From positions 10,902,287 through 10,966,286 of the forward strand of contig NC_067195.1 of the NCBI RefSeq assembly GCF_000699445.3: DNA of 64,000 nucleotides, given 5' to 3'. The first letter of the stretch is position 1. Each line of letters begins with the position of its first letter. Position numbers and translations under genes: made by a program. Origin of the DNA: Schistosoma haematobium. Taxonomy: Eukaryota; Platyhelminthes; Trematoda; Strigeidida; Schistosomatidae. This document shows, in pieces, positions 57,301 to 64,000 of this stretch. The notes beneath the pieces were generated by a model that was not told where the DNA came from, searched no databases, and worked only from the letters and a program-made list of their open reading frames with translations.

Positions 57301-60300
57301 GCCGTCAATCGTATTCAGACGAACAGAAACTGCGAAAGTTAAGATATTGCCCAGTCCAGGTTGGCTTTACATAAACTGATGGTTTTACAGTTCTATCCTC
57401 CTTTGGTTCAAAAGTACATTTTAAAATGGCAATCAGTTATTATTTTCTTCTTTATAAATAAGTAGAATATGATTCTGTACGTTATTGCGTCTATTTGATT
57501 ATCAAATCACACAGAAATACCTATCAAATATGACTAGCATATCATCCATGTACCTCCTTTATGAGGTTTACTTGGCTGATCGGCTCAGTTGTCATATTTT
57601 CAACAATTTAACATGTACATGTGCTAAGAGAGGTCCCAAGGTAGTGGGCATAACAATATCATCAACTCGTCTAAAATGTTCACCTTTAAAATGAACTTTG
57701 TCAATACATAATGAAAGTGGTTTTTTCAATCGTATTGGCTCAGTTCAAACAAAGAGGAAAATTACCCGATACACTGTAACAGAGGAAATCAACAGAAATA
57801 ATAAAAAGTACATCAATAAGAAGAGAGTTAACACTAAAAGACTCCATAAACTCTTTCATAATATCAACGTTATTAGGGAGATCAATTAAATTTAACGTGT
57901 CACAATTGATTGATCACTGGGTGGTGATCAATCTCATGCTTGTCTAGTCCTTATTAGTGCAGATCGAATGCTATCGATCATGTCGCAATGTGGCCACCAG
58001 TCTAGGTGACTCGACACTGCGGGCACTATGTATTGAGATTTAGATGGTGGTTGGAGGTAGTCTACAGGAAACCCTGGACCCGGGTTTCGTGCTACTTGGC
58101 ACTCGTCAGCAAGGTGTACCTGTAATCTTGAGAGAACTGGTGCTCCCTGGCGGATTCGATCTCGTGTCACCCAGCTTCACAGTCAGAGACGTTACCACTG
58201 AGCTATCCGAGCCGTGACTAACCTCCTGTAGGACTGAGATGTAATCACAATTGATTGATCACTGGGTGGTGAAGCTGGGTGACACGAGATCGAATCCGCC
58301 AGGGAGCACCAGTTCCCTCAAGATTACAGGTACACCTTGCTGACGAGTGCCAAGTAGCACGAAACCCGGGTCCAGGGTTTCCTGTTGACTACCTCCAACC
58401 ACCATCTAAATCTAACGTGTCTTTTGAAGTATACTTACAATTACCATTTTGTTATAAACTCGATCTTTTATGAAACTGATGTCTATTAGTTGTGGTCTAA
58501 CTTCAGTTAAGGGTGATTAAAACTCTCATTGGTGACATAATGAGATTGAATTTAAAACATGAAAAAATAATATATTAAAAAATTGTTAGTAACTTTAGTA
58601 ATTGAATTCATGAATATATCAGTGTTAGATCACCATCGAAGACCTGGAAGCACTGGATTGCTGTTTCGTCCTAGTACGGGACTCCTCAGCAGTGCCCATC
58701 CACGACCCTGCATACGGAACTCGAACCCAGGACCTTCGGTGTCGCACGCAAACGCCTAAATTTTAGACCACTGAGCCGACATCCAATAGTGTTTACATCG
58801 ACTCATGAATTCAAATAATACGATTACCACAATCTCCACAAACCCCCATTCTGATCATAAATTATTAGTGTTAGTTTTACACAGAAATTCAGTGCAATAT
58901 GTGAAAGTCACACATAGATTACGATAAAAAATAAGTCATTGAGTTTGGGGTTGGTATATGCTAGTAAGTGTATATGGTAATCGGAACGATCTGTAGAACA
59001 ACAAAACAATAAGAATTATTCTTAATAACAGTAAAATTTGAACACATGAAATCTAACTTTAAAGTAAGAATGAAAATGAGGTATCAAAACTTGGTAAAGA
59101 TATTCAACTCAATATTTTGGAGGAAGATGGAGAATGGATATACCTATCCAACTGGAATCAATTTCGATTCATGCCATTCAAGAAATATAACTCAATAAAA
59201 TTTGTAGTAATCTCATTCTGTATACCTTGAGTATTTTTTAAACTCTTAAAGGTTGCATAAACTCTTCTGACTAGTCTGTATTAGAGTGGGATTTCATGAA
59301 AGCTCAAACATTCAAATGGACTCGTGAATAATCTATTCAATGATTTTTTTGTCATGTAGTTTGCATATTTGCACACTGCTTTACCAGTTTCGAGTTTGAT
59401 CAACTGCTTGTTTATGTCGAAAATAAACTGTTCTATAAAATGTCGTATTCGATTTCTCAATATTGAACTGTCAAATAGTAGAACATTTCACAACGAGTTT
59501 AGCTTCAGAAGATAATGCGAACTTTAACTTGCAGCTTGTATAATTGATGTCAGATTGCATTTAAAGTGAATATTGCCCTACCAAATGCCTTTTTATATAA
59601 GTCAGAAGTTAAACAAAACAAAATGTAGCCAGTCTTTGAATGAATCATCAGTAACATATATTGAACACTCATTAGCAATCGAAAAAACTTACCAAAGACA
59701 AAGTTACATCATTCATTTTCTTTAATCCATCTACATTCCATTCTCTTCTTCTTATTACGTTTTGTAATATTTCTGGAATCATCTTATTTTCAGTAGATCG
59801 ATTCATTAAATTTAATAAATAAGATCTTAATTTAAAATACTTATTCAATGTTTTATAGTGAAGTAAATATACACTATTATTGATTGTCAATAAAATATCA
59901 CCATTTAATTGAATACCGACGATTCTACAAACAGCTTTAGAGATTCTTGGTCCGGTTGGAAATGGTAATCTAAGTGTATTTATCAACTGTAGATTACATT
60001 TTAAACAGACGATATTAGTGTCTCCACTATCAACTAACATTTGTAGACGTTGTAATGCTTTTGTAGATGTTCGTTTCAAACTGTTAGAGTTTCTGACATG
60101 ATAATCATTTCCCATATTGTAATCAAATGTTGTTTGCCATACTTTTAAATAAAGGTTTTCTCGTTCAACAGGATCAGTAGTTACTGTTAGAAATATTTGT
60201 TCAATCATGGGTGATTTTTCAAAACGTTTGTTTAACATGCTTATATTTGTTAAGCCAATACAAATATCTTTAACCAAAGCTGTATTCTCATGATTTAAAT

Positions 60301-62138
60301 AAGCTGAGTCAAAATAACGTGATGTTATGAAATTGAACATAGAATAAGTATCACCTGGATTGGCCACTTCAGCACAGACTACATTGTAACAACAAGAATT
60401 AGTTACACAATTAATATCAGTTTCCTTTACTTTGGGAAATGAATAATTCTTAGCTGTATAAATGCAATAGATGTCAGTATTATTAATAATTTTAAATGGA
60501 AAACGTGTGAAATATGCACGTAAATTTGGTTTATTCCTTTGAAAAATGTCCTGTTTTTGTATTTGCACACCGATTGGTAAAGGTGTAATCAATTGCCATA
60601 CTTTTAATGTTCCATCTAAGGTGATAATGTATAATCTCCCGAATATCGGATTTGATCTAATTGACGATATATGTTGTTTCTGATCAACTTCTGGAGGATT
60701 ATCTGATTTGCAAAGTAAACAAAAATGAGTTATTAACTTACATGAGTGATGGGTCTGTCATTTAGAAAACAAATGAAAGTCGAGATTTTGACAATTATTT
60801 TGCCTTGGTTTCGAACTGTTTATCAACATACATCCTAGTTTCTATGCAGGACCATGAACAGGATAAATTTTGGTGGTGACGAGTTTTCTAAGTAGGATAG
60901 TCTAGTCATGAAGCCTTCATCGTCCTTATAGACATCATCAGAACTGATGTAAGCGAAGATATGTTGTGGAGTTTGACAATGAATTGGTGTTCGTGCAAAT
61001 GAATAGTGTAGCCCTTTTACCTGATGCAGTTTCTTTCAGCTGGAGCACATTTTTATTTAAATTTTGTTCCGGTGATGTTATTTAAAAGTAGAGATACATA
61101 GTCGGGTTACTTACAAACTTCAAGTAATATAACATTTGACACAATAATATGTTTTTCTTCGGAAACAAATTACTATTTTCCATAAGCTTCTGACCAGTTA
61201 AATTAACCGTATTCTAAGGTCAGTTGCGCTGTTTAGTTGAAATAGAATAAAGATGAATTTAAATTTCTGAGTAATATACCTGAAATGAGAAACTTTCAAT
61301 CATTTGATGGGTGATATTTCTAACTACTTTAAAAGTCGATTTCAGTAGGTAGTTACAGAACGGCCATTAAAAATAAAAAGTATTAATCAAATCTCATGCG
61401 TAATTATTTGGATTGATGTTAATATTTATCCATTTACTCACTTGTAATTATATTTGGTTCATTTAAATTCCAACATGGATCCTAAAAGATCCATTCAATG
61501 AATAAAGATGTCTGAAAGACAGAAAGGCAAGTTAACGATCAAGCTGTCCAAGTAAAATATCACGATGTTTACGGATTGTCACAAGGTCATTTTGTTGGTG
61601 AAACATCATCCATATCATATTCGGGAAATTTTAATTCATTGTCTTATTTGATTGGAACCGATTCTTAGTTACATTAGTTTTGCGTATTAGTATTCTTTAA
61701 TAGCTATTTAAATGTCAAGTTATTCGTGTCAAGGTAGAAACCTATTTTTAAACATGCGATTCTGATTTCTATCTCATACAGCGTGGTCTAAATGACGTCA
61801 TAAGTTGAAGGTGATCAAATAGTTCAGTAAAGCAAAAGCAGTTACTTACTTGAAGATTTGGTCGTTGAATACTTTGGAGCTGTGCTCATTACGACTCCTT
61901 CTTTAGTACATAATACAGCTAAAGATCCATCGGACTGACCAACCAACAGTAACAAAATAACCGGTGGCAAACAATCGCTGGATTTGTCATCTTCCAAAAA
62001 TAGCTTGAAGTAATCTGGGCAATGTACTGGGTAAAGTAAGAGTGGACCACGGTAAAACACATCATGGTCAGATGATGACCATATAGAAAGTAGGTTACAT
62101 GGTCGACTACAAGTGGAAAATACAGCGATGTCTCCGTT
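35782..62138 (-). CDS. Large WD-repeat protein gene, five 3' exons, 5' end outside or unidentified
   Basis: Exons in order 62138-61850, 60702-59693, 49495-47558, 41887-41468 and 36396-35782. All have GT-AG borders and matching phases (1/2, then 0 at each later junction), giving 1423 residues and one stop. The first two exons hold beta-propeller blades ([10 protein letters not shown]...[59 protein letters not shown]). The rest is helical and charged, with Lys-rich stretches. Size and plan recall the WDR97/WDR87 cilia-associated group, but that is a guess. The longest intron is 10.2 kb. No start codon with upstream context is visible, so the gene probably continues right. Confidence 0.75.
36397..37889 (-). 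other. Intron of the WD-repeat gene, first part
   Basis: AT-rich with no recognised element or frame. Confidence 0.5.
37890..38210. repeat. Decayed hammerhead-SINE fragments on both strands
   Basis: On the minus strand 38065-37990 reads GACTCAGTGGTCTAGAGGTTAAGCG, a box A-like head. On the plus strand 38148-38210 reads GCTGAGGAGTTACATATTGGGACGG followed by GTCCAGTGCTTCCTGG, a degraded form of the hammerhead at 63904. The two face away from each other. Confidence 0.5.
38444..39386. repeat. 943-bp direct repeat A, copy 1
   Basis: Near-identical to 50462-51405, same orientation (offset 12018, then 12019 after a one-base T/A indel near 38508). The right end is at ATCGTA, where the two copies diverge abruptly. 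It contains the SINE at 38505-38680. Confidence 0.95.
38505..38680 (-). repeat. Hammerhead SINE, decayed core
   Basis: The minus strand reads GTCGGCTCAGTGGTCTAAAT (box A-like), GGGTTCTATTCCC (box B-like), ACTCACTGCTGAGAAGTTCC and then GATGAGCCCGCCGTTCAATA. The catalytic CTGANGA has become CTGAGAA and GAAA is lost, so it should not cleave. It is duplicated with repeat A at 50524-50699. Confidence 0.65.
39387..39910 (-). mobile_element. RTE RT fragment, third copy of part of the large inverted repeat
   Basis: It matches 53380-53896 (offset 13993), which is part of the right arm of the 2.1-kb inverted repeat. On the minus strand it encodes RTE RT sequence with [14 protein letters not shown]. 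It joins repeat A at 39386/39387 with a two-base overlap (AA), and it stops where the next RTE tail starts at about 39911. Confidence 0.85.
39911..41165 (-). mobile_element. RTE-like LINE, 5'-truncated, with RT catalytic motif
   Basis: The minus strand starts near 41165 with [17 protein letters not shown] (motif B), then [16 protein letters not shown] (motif C, Asp pair present), [17 protein letters not shown], a middle part with ETW-like sequence, [20 protein letters not shown], and a 3' UTR ending in (TGAC)n at 39924-39909. There are frame breaks near 40680 and 40570. It is the most complete member of the [10 protein letters not shown] subfamily here and lies in an intron of the WD-repeat gene, sense to it. 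Confidence 0.85.
41468..41887 (-). CDS. WD-repeat gene, penultimate exon
   Basis: Acceptor TTCATTCAG, donor GTAAGT after CGTAAATGTTGT. 140 codons in phase 0 at both ends, starting [19 protein letters not shown] and ending [10 protein letters not shown]. Contains a charged helical stretch rich in Lys, Glu and Gln. Confidence 0.75.
41888..43159 (-). other. Intron sequence without a recognised feature
   Basis: AT-rich; no family recognised. A 71-codon plus-strand frame at 41948 has no domain. Confidence 0.5.
43160..43330 (+). mobile_element. RTE 5' leader fragment
   Basis: AACTCCGCCTGTACATTTCT, then TACTGCCGATTTCAAGCCTC and the CTGTCCTCCGAGTTGAAG block. It is the diverged counterpart of 54525-54700 (AACTCCGTCTGTAGG..., CTGCCCTGGGAGTTAGAAGG). 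It meets the minus-strand endonuclease fragment near 43330. Confidence 0.6.
43331..44599 (-). mobile_element. RTE-like LINE, 5' leader plus endonuclease domain
   Basis: Minus strand: leader 44599-44370, then an APE-type endonuclease frame reading to about 43330. Visible blocks are [53 protein letters not shown] (catalytic DLNAKVG changed at the Asp), [15 protein letters not shown] and [12 protein letters not shown] (SDH motif). The endonuclease nicks target DNA in this family. The RT that should follow is absent, and an RTE RT lies in the opposite orientation at 45076. This belongs to a different RTE subfamily from the [10 protein letters not shown] copies. Confidence 0.8.
44600..45075 (-). 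mobile_element. 5'-truncated LINE RT C-terminus in left arm
   Basis: Minus strand: [56 protein letters not shown], then [20 protein letters not shown] and [10 protein letters not shown]. This is the end of a Jockey/CR1-type RT, different from the 5-15 kb CR1. It sits between RTE fragments. Confidence 0.7.
45076..46230 (+). pseudogene. RTE reverse transcriptase fragment in left arm
   Basis: Reads [38 protein letters not shown], then with frame changes [52 protein letters not shown] and [18 protein letters not shown]. The FADD motif is altered to a YPDD-like form and several stops interrupt the frame. It is dead. Confidence 0.8.
46507..46800 (+). mobile_element. RTE C-terminal fragment adjoining the left arm
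   Basis: [31 protein letters not shown] and a tail. It repeats the same protein region already present at about 46100-46160 inside the arm, so it is a second fragment of the same RTE family. It begins within two bases of the arm boundary. Confidence 0.65.
47078..47380. repeat. Palindromic SM-alpha-like SINE with hammerhead-like ends on both strands
   Basis: Bases 47100-47215 pair with 47243-47358 (coordinate sum 94458), and weaker pairing extends to 47078/47380. Each arm carries a tRNA-like head (box B GGGTTCGAGTTTC), GGTACACCCAGCTGATGAA and then GGGACGAAACGC (right arm) or GGGCCGAAACGC (left arm). CTGATGA and GAAA are intact, but stem III (CGC...ACT) no longer pairs and stem II is weak. It lies in an intron of the WD-repeat gene, inside the loop of the large inverted repeat. 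Confidence 0.8.
47558..49495 (-). CDS. WD-repeat gene, largest exon (646 codons)
   Basis: Acceptor TTTGAACAG, donor GTTTGT after GCATCAAAG. Phase 0 at both ends, starting [19 protein letters not shown]. The first 180 residues are Lys/Glu-rich and probably helical. Then comes a segment with [20 protein letters not shown], a Ser/Thr/Asp-rich part, and a conserved-looking C-terminal half ([43 protein letters not shown]-like helices). There are no stops in 1.9 kb of AT-rich DNA, which strongly supports real coding. The exon lies in the 6.1-kb loop of the large inverted repeat. Confidence 0.85.
49496..50285 (-). other. Start of the 10.2-kb intron, no recognised feature
   Basis: AT-rich; no frame or repeat recognised. 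Confidence 0.5.
50290..50440 (-). repeat. Decayed hammerhead SINE
   Basis: On the minus strand GAGGCTCACTGTGAAGGAGTCC followed by TTTCCAGTGCTTTTC retains the outline of the hammerhead region (CACTGCTGAGGAGTCC, CCAGTGCTTCC). The core is lost. Confidence 0.5.
50462..51405. repeat. Direct repeat A, copy 2 (944 bp)
   Basis: Near-identical to 38444-39386. A SINE with the same decayed hammerhead lies at 50524-50699 (minus). The differences I noted are one extra base near 50508 and two substitutions near the right end. Confidence 0.95.
51406..52618 (-). other. Intron sequence between repeat A and the right arm
   Basis: AT-rich; no coding frame or named repeat. This part is missing between the corresponding blocks at 39386/39387. 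Confidence 0.5.
52894..54048 (-). pseudogene. RTE reverse transcriptase fragment in right arm
   Basis: Identical in content to 45076-46230 on the opposite strand, with the same stops and frame changes. Confidence 0.8.
54049..54524 (+). mobile_element. 5'-truncated LINE RT C-terminus in right arm
   Basis: Mirror of 44600-45075. [19 protein letters not shown] and [14 protein letters not shown] are in one frame, then a one-base run-length change near 54265 moves [16 protein letters not shown] to another frame. Confidence 0.7.
54525..54754 (+). mobile_element. RTE 5' leader in right arm
   Basis: AACTCCGTCTGTAGGTCTTC through GTCAAGTTCCTTCGGA. It is the same leader as at 44599-44370, but cut at the arm boundary, before the endonuclease frame. 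Confidence 0.7.
54755..55616 (-). other. Intron sequence without a recognised feature
   Basis: AT-rich; a short plus-strand frame at 55290 has no domain. Confidence 0.5.
55617..55930 (+). repeat. LTR-like dispersed repeat, copy 3 (partial)
   Basis: TTATTCTAGCTTCTGAACAG, CTTCTTGAGTCACATTCTGAC, CTTGACTGTTTTTATATGAGCGTATGTGTG and ATCTGTAGCCTAT align in order with copies 1 and 2. The 3' part differs (AATAAACGAATGC, AATAAATCCCTTC), so it may be a related subfamily or a composite. Confidence 0.45.
55931..57189 (-). other. Intron sequence without a recognised feature
   Basis: AT-rich; a short GTA run at about 56314-56334. No gene seen. Confidence 0.5.
57190..57890 (-). pseudogene. Degraded Penelope-like RT with YMDD box
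   Basis: The minus strand reads [18 protein letters not shown], a [15 protein letters not shown] segment near 57620 (PLE motif B, normally GSPLGPLLA), [15 protein letters not shown] near 57540 (catalytic box still readable), and an ending [16 protein letters not shown] near 57330, the counterpart of [15 protein letters not shown] in the PLE at 1-289. Many stops; dead. It is antisense-like in sequence to the start of the window. Confidence 0.7.
57903..58272 (-). repeat. SM-alpha-like SINE with hammerhead, complete unit
   Basis: Minus-strand order: leader 58272-58214, tRNA-like head 58213-58150 with box A TAGCTCAGTGG (58205-58195) and box B GATCGAATCC (58161-58152), hammerhead (58123-58064), and a 3' region to 57903. 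The unit is flanked by a 24-base direct repeat (CAATTGATTGATCACTGGG start, at 57903 and 58248), so the period is 345 bp. Pol III promoter plus ribozyme is the defining layout of schistosome SM-alpha retroposons. Confidence 0.85.
58064..58123 (-). ncRNA. Hammerhead ribozyme motif (minus strand)
   Basis: Core CTGACGA, stem II GTGC/GCAC closing loop CAAGTA, GAAA, short stem III CCC/GGG, then GTTTC as cleavage region; outer helix ACAGG with CCTGT. All invariant core positions are present. It fits the SM-alpha hammerhead plan. Confidence 0.75.
58273..58430 (+). repeat. SM-alpha-like SINE, partial, head-to-head with the previous unit
   Basis: It starts in the middle of the tRNA-like head (AAGCTGGGTGACACGAGATC), so it has box B but no box A, and runs through the hammerhead to CACCATCTAAATCTAACG. 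Bases 58279-58426 pair with 58170-58023 (coordinate sum 116449). Confidence 0.85.
58326..58385 (+). ncRNA. Hammerhead ribozyme motif (plus strand)
   Basis: Same sequence as the minus-strand copy: ACAGGTACACCTTG, CTGACGA, GTGCCAAGTAGCAC, GAAA, CCC...GGG and TTTCCTGT. Core intact. Confidence 0.75.
58646..58701 (-). ncRNA. Hammerhead motif with damaged stem III
   Basis: Stem I GGCACTG/CAGTGCTTCC pairs well, CTGAGGA core at 58689-58683, stem II GTCC/GGAC, GAAA at 58667-58664. Stem III reads CAGCAATC, where the intact copy at 63904 has CGGCCGTC, so stem III is unpaired and activity is doubtful. Confidence 0.65.
58646..58800 (-). repeat. Hammerhead SINE, second subfamily
   Basis: Minus strand: ATGTCGGCTCAGTGGTCTAA (box A-like), GGTCCTGGGTTCGAGTTCC (box B), a short spacer, then the hammerhead and TTCCAGGTCTTCGATGGTGA. 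It shares this tail with 63950-63980. Confidence 0.75.
58801..59692 (-). other. End of the 10.2-kb intron, no recognised feature
   Basis: AT-rich; the intron donor GTAAGT lies at 59692-59687. Confidence 0.5.
59693..60702 (-). CDS. WD-repeat gene exon (beta-propeller part 2)
   Basis: Acceptor TTTGCAAATCAG, donor GTAAGT. Starts with two bases completing a codon ([13 protein letters not shown]), then the blade [20 protein letters not shown], a Cys-containing segment ([20 protein letters not shown]), and the blade [20 protein letters not shown]; ends MNDVTLSL in phase 0. Confidence 0.85.
60703..61849 (-). other. Intron of the WD-repeat gene
   Basis: 1147 bp, AT-rich, no recognised element. Confidence 0.65.
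61850..62138 (-). CDS. WD-repeat gene exon (beta-propeller part 1)
   Basis: Acceptor AACACTTTCAG, donor GTAAGTAA. Reads [20 protein letters not shown], then [18 protein letters not shown]; ends one base into a codon, matching the two-base start of the next exon. No initiator Met in context, so upstream exons are expected. Confidence 0.8.
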
Positions 62139-63860
62139 CTGAAAGTGTTAATAAAATGTAATAAGTTCGAGGTAAATAAACTAAATGTAGGTGATTGATT
62201 CACAATCAATATGGTGAACATAGATTATGGAATTTGAATTGCTTTTCCACCCATATTCATTTAATTGCCCAAATGTACTAAATCGAAGAGGAAAACAAGT
62301 TTTTGGGTGAATTTTATAGTAAAGATCAGATAATGTTCTGAGACTGTGTCAAACAAACCAGTGAATTTAATGACGAATTTATAAAGTGACAAAAAAACTA
62401 CATGGTACTTGTAAAACATTCTCCCTTAGTTCGAGACACTAAGATGATACGTTTTTACAATCTTCATCGGAACAATAATGTAGTTTACTTAGATTTTCAA
62501 TGGTTTAACAAAAAGTTATCTACTGAGAACCATAATAATTGTAAGTTTTTTTAACCAAGTAGAATTACACTGAAGACGAAATTAATTTTCTTAACATCTA
62601 TACCAAAATCATATTCATATGTACGTTCGAGCCAATAAGAACAGGGACTAGAATATTCCGTCCCAATTTATCCAAGGATGTATTTGGTTACGTTGTATTC
62701 TTCCAGATGTTATAAACTGTCAGATCTGTAGTAGTAAGACAAATGACCAATAATCAACTTTTTTAGAATAACATAACAAAAGCTATCTTTTCCAGTCAAT
62801 GAAACAATTTAACACTCAGAAACTCCTAGTTTTAGCATTCGTAACTCCTTGTCAGTAAAACAACCTCATTCTAAATCCGCTTTTTACATGAATTATTTCA
62901 CCAAAAACTTTTTGAGACAGGAATAACTTACCACAATCTACCCATGAAATAAAATCACTCCCATCCGTTGTTAGCTGCATCGATGCTTACTTCTCTATGT
63001 TGGGACGGCTTCGGGAAACACGACGAAGCCTCCAGAGGCTCTAAAAGAGCCGAAGAGATTCTATCCAACCAGAACCTGATAGAGCTTTCTAGAATATCAA
63101 TGTGGAATGTTACGAATGGACAACAGCATAACTTGCCTCCCTACGGATTGGCAGCATTCACTTTCCCAGCTTCTTCTGTCTTCTGATTTGCGACTCTGGG
63201 GTTCTACTCGTTCGAGTGTCGCTAGTTGTATATCTTATTCTGCCTAATCCAGTAGAGGAAGTAACGCTCCTTTAAAATTGCCTCGAATGTGCTTACACCT
63301 GTAAGTGTATCCCAGTCCACTAGTGAGATTACAGGAACTTTAAATGTCTATTCGTTTTTATTACTGAGCCTACTAATGAAACCTCCCTACCTACAGATAC
63401 TTTACATTAACACCGTCACTGGTAACCTTAACTAACCTGAATAATATCTAGAACGTACAGAAGACCATAAAATAACCTGGGACATGTATTATGGTAGACC
63501 TGACGAACTGACCTATCAAGGTGGCTATTGCTTTTGTTATTCCATGCTCTCTGTTTCCGCTGTATTTCCTCTAGCTGTAGATGATTATAATCAATAAGTT
63601 ATGGCGCTGACAATTAGTGCACGGTGGTTGTGATTTCTCATCTCCCTTTTGATAAGACATTTTAGGGTGTGATTAGAAAATTTTTGAAATAGATGATTGA
63701 TGAACTTGTTTTTGAAAGTGTGTGCTCATGTGATAATGAACAAACATTCTAATGAGAAGCAGTGACCAGTGGAGTTCAACCGGGTCAGTTGTGATGACAA
63801 TGGTGGATGTGTCGCTCAATTTCGTGGATTAGTTGAAGTTAGACATTAATGCCGTCGTAT
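62139..63860. other. Upstream intron or flank, no recognised feature
   Basis: I found no further WD-repeat exon on the minus strand. A 72-codon plus-strand frame at 62968 matches no family I know; 62990-63250 is somewhat GC-richer than its surroundings. Confidence 0.4.
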
Positions 63861-64000
63861 GCCGGCTCACTGGTCTAGTTGGTTAAGCGCCTGGCGGGGT
63901 CGTGGATGCGCACCGCTGAGGAGTCCCACGATAGGACGAAACGGCCGTCCAGTGCTTCCAGGTTTTCCATGGTGATCTAGCTTCAATTGACTCATAATCT
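63861..64000 (+). repeat. Hammerhead SINE lacking box B, cut by the window edge
   Basis: GCCGGCTCACTGGTCTAGTTGG (box A-like head) is followed directly by CGCCTGGCGGGGTCGTGGATG. The box B stretch present in the 58646-58800 copy is deleted. Hammerhead and shared tail (TTCCAGGTTTTCCATGGTGA) follow. Confidence 0.75.
63904..63959 (+). ncRNA. Intact hammerhead ribozyme with loopless stem III
   Basis: CTGAGGA at 63916-63922, stem II GTCC (63923-63926)/GGAC (63934-63937), GAAA 63938-63941, stem III CGG (63942-63944)/CCG (63945-63947) with no loop, then T and C (63948-63949) as the GUC cleavage site. Stem I GCAC (63910-63913 region) pairs with GTGC (63952-63955). A stem III this short is known from hammerheads that work best as dimers. 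Confidence 0.8.

Noticed and set aside
58150..58213. Possible functional tRNA gene
   Set aside because: Box A and box B are good, but there is no closing acceptor stem or normal anticodon arm, and the sequence continues into a hammerhead; it is a SINE head.
57934..58473. Two similar 64-78 codon frames starting [11 protein letters not shown]
   Set aside because: They run through tRNA-like and hammerhead sequence on opposite strands; this is SINE RNA sequence, not coding.

Overview
The window looks like nuclear DNA of a blood fluke (family Schistosomatidae); I cannot assign the species. The evidence is the AT-rich composition, a 33-bp intron, tRNA-derived SINEs that carry hammerhead ribozymes in the style of the schistosome SM-alpha family, and dense retrotransposon debris of four classes: CR1-like LINEs, RTE-like LINEs, Penelope-like elements (PLEs) and an LTR-like repeat. 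There is no bacterial, viral or CRISPR content.

Only two host genes are visible. On the + strand at 18958-25646 is a four-exon gene for IST1, the ESCRT-III-associated protein. It has a conserved N-terminal IST1 domain and a C-terminal MIT-interacting motif that is readable only if one C is missing from a C-run in this assembly. On the - strand, running out of the right edge and ending at 35782, is a large gene for a WD-repeat protein. I assembled five exons (62138-61850, 60702-59693, 49495-47558, 41887-41468, 36396-35782) from splice signals and matching intron phases. They give at least 1423 residues, and the introns are up to 10 kb long and filled with mobile elements.

Layout: 1-1160 PLE with an internal inversion; 1490-1896 LTR-like repeat; 3418-3906 LINE relic; 5345-10110 CR1 LINE on the - strand; 10286-15235 a PLE split by a second CR1 LINE on the + strand, so the two CR1 copies form a palindrome of about 9.7 kb; 17332-18530 LINE relic; 18958-25865 IST1 with intronic RTE, SINE and LTR-like copies; 27200-28690 PLE relic; 32470-34235 SINE, RTE and PLE relics; 35782-62138 the WD-repeat gene; 63861-64000 a hammerhead SINE cut by the window edge.

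The most striking architecture lies inside the WD-repeat gene. A 2136-bp inverted segmental duplication (44370-46505 and 52619-54754, almost identical) encloses the largest coding exon. A 943-bp direct repeat (38444-39386 and 50462-51405) flanks two exons. A near-perfect palindromic SINE lies at 47078-47380 and a head-to-head hammerhead-SINE pair at 57903-58430. Almost all differences I found between the young repeat copies are one-base changes in homopolymer runs, so long-read consensus error must be excluded before any frameshift is believed.
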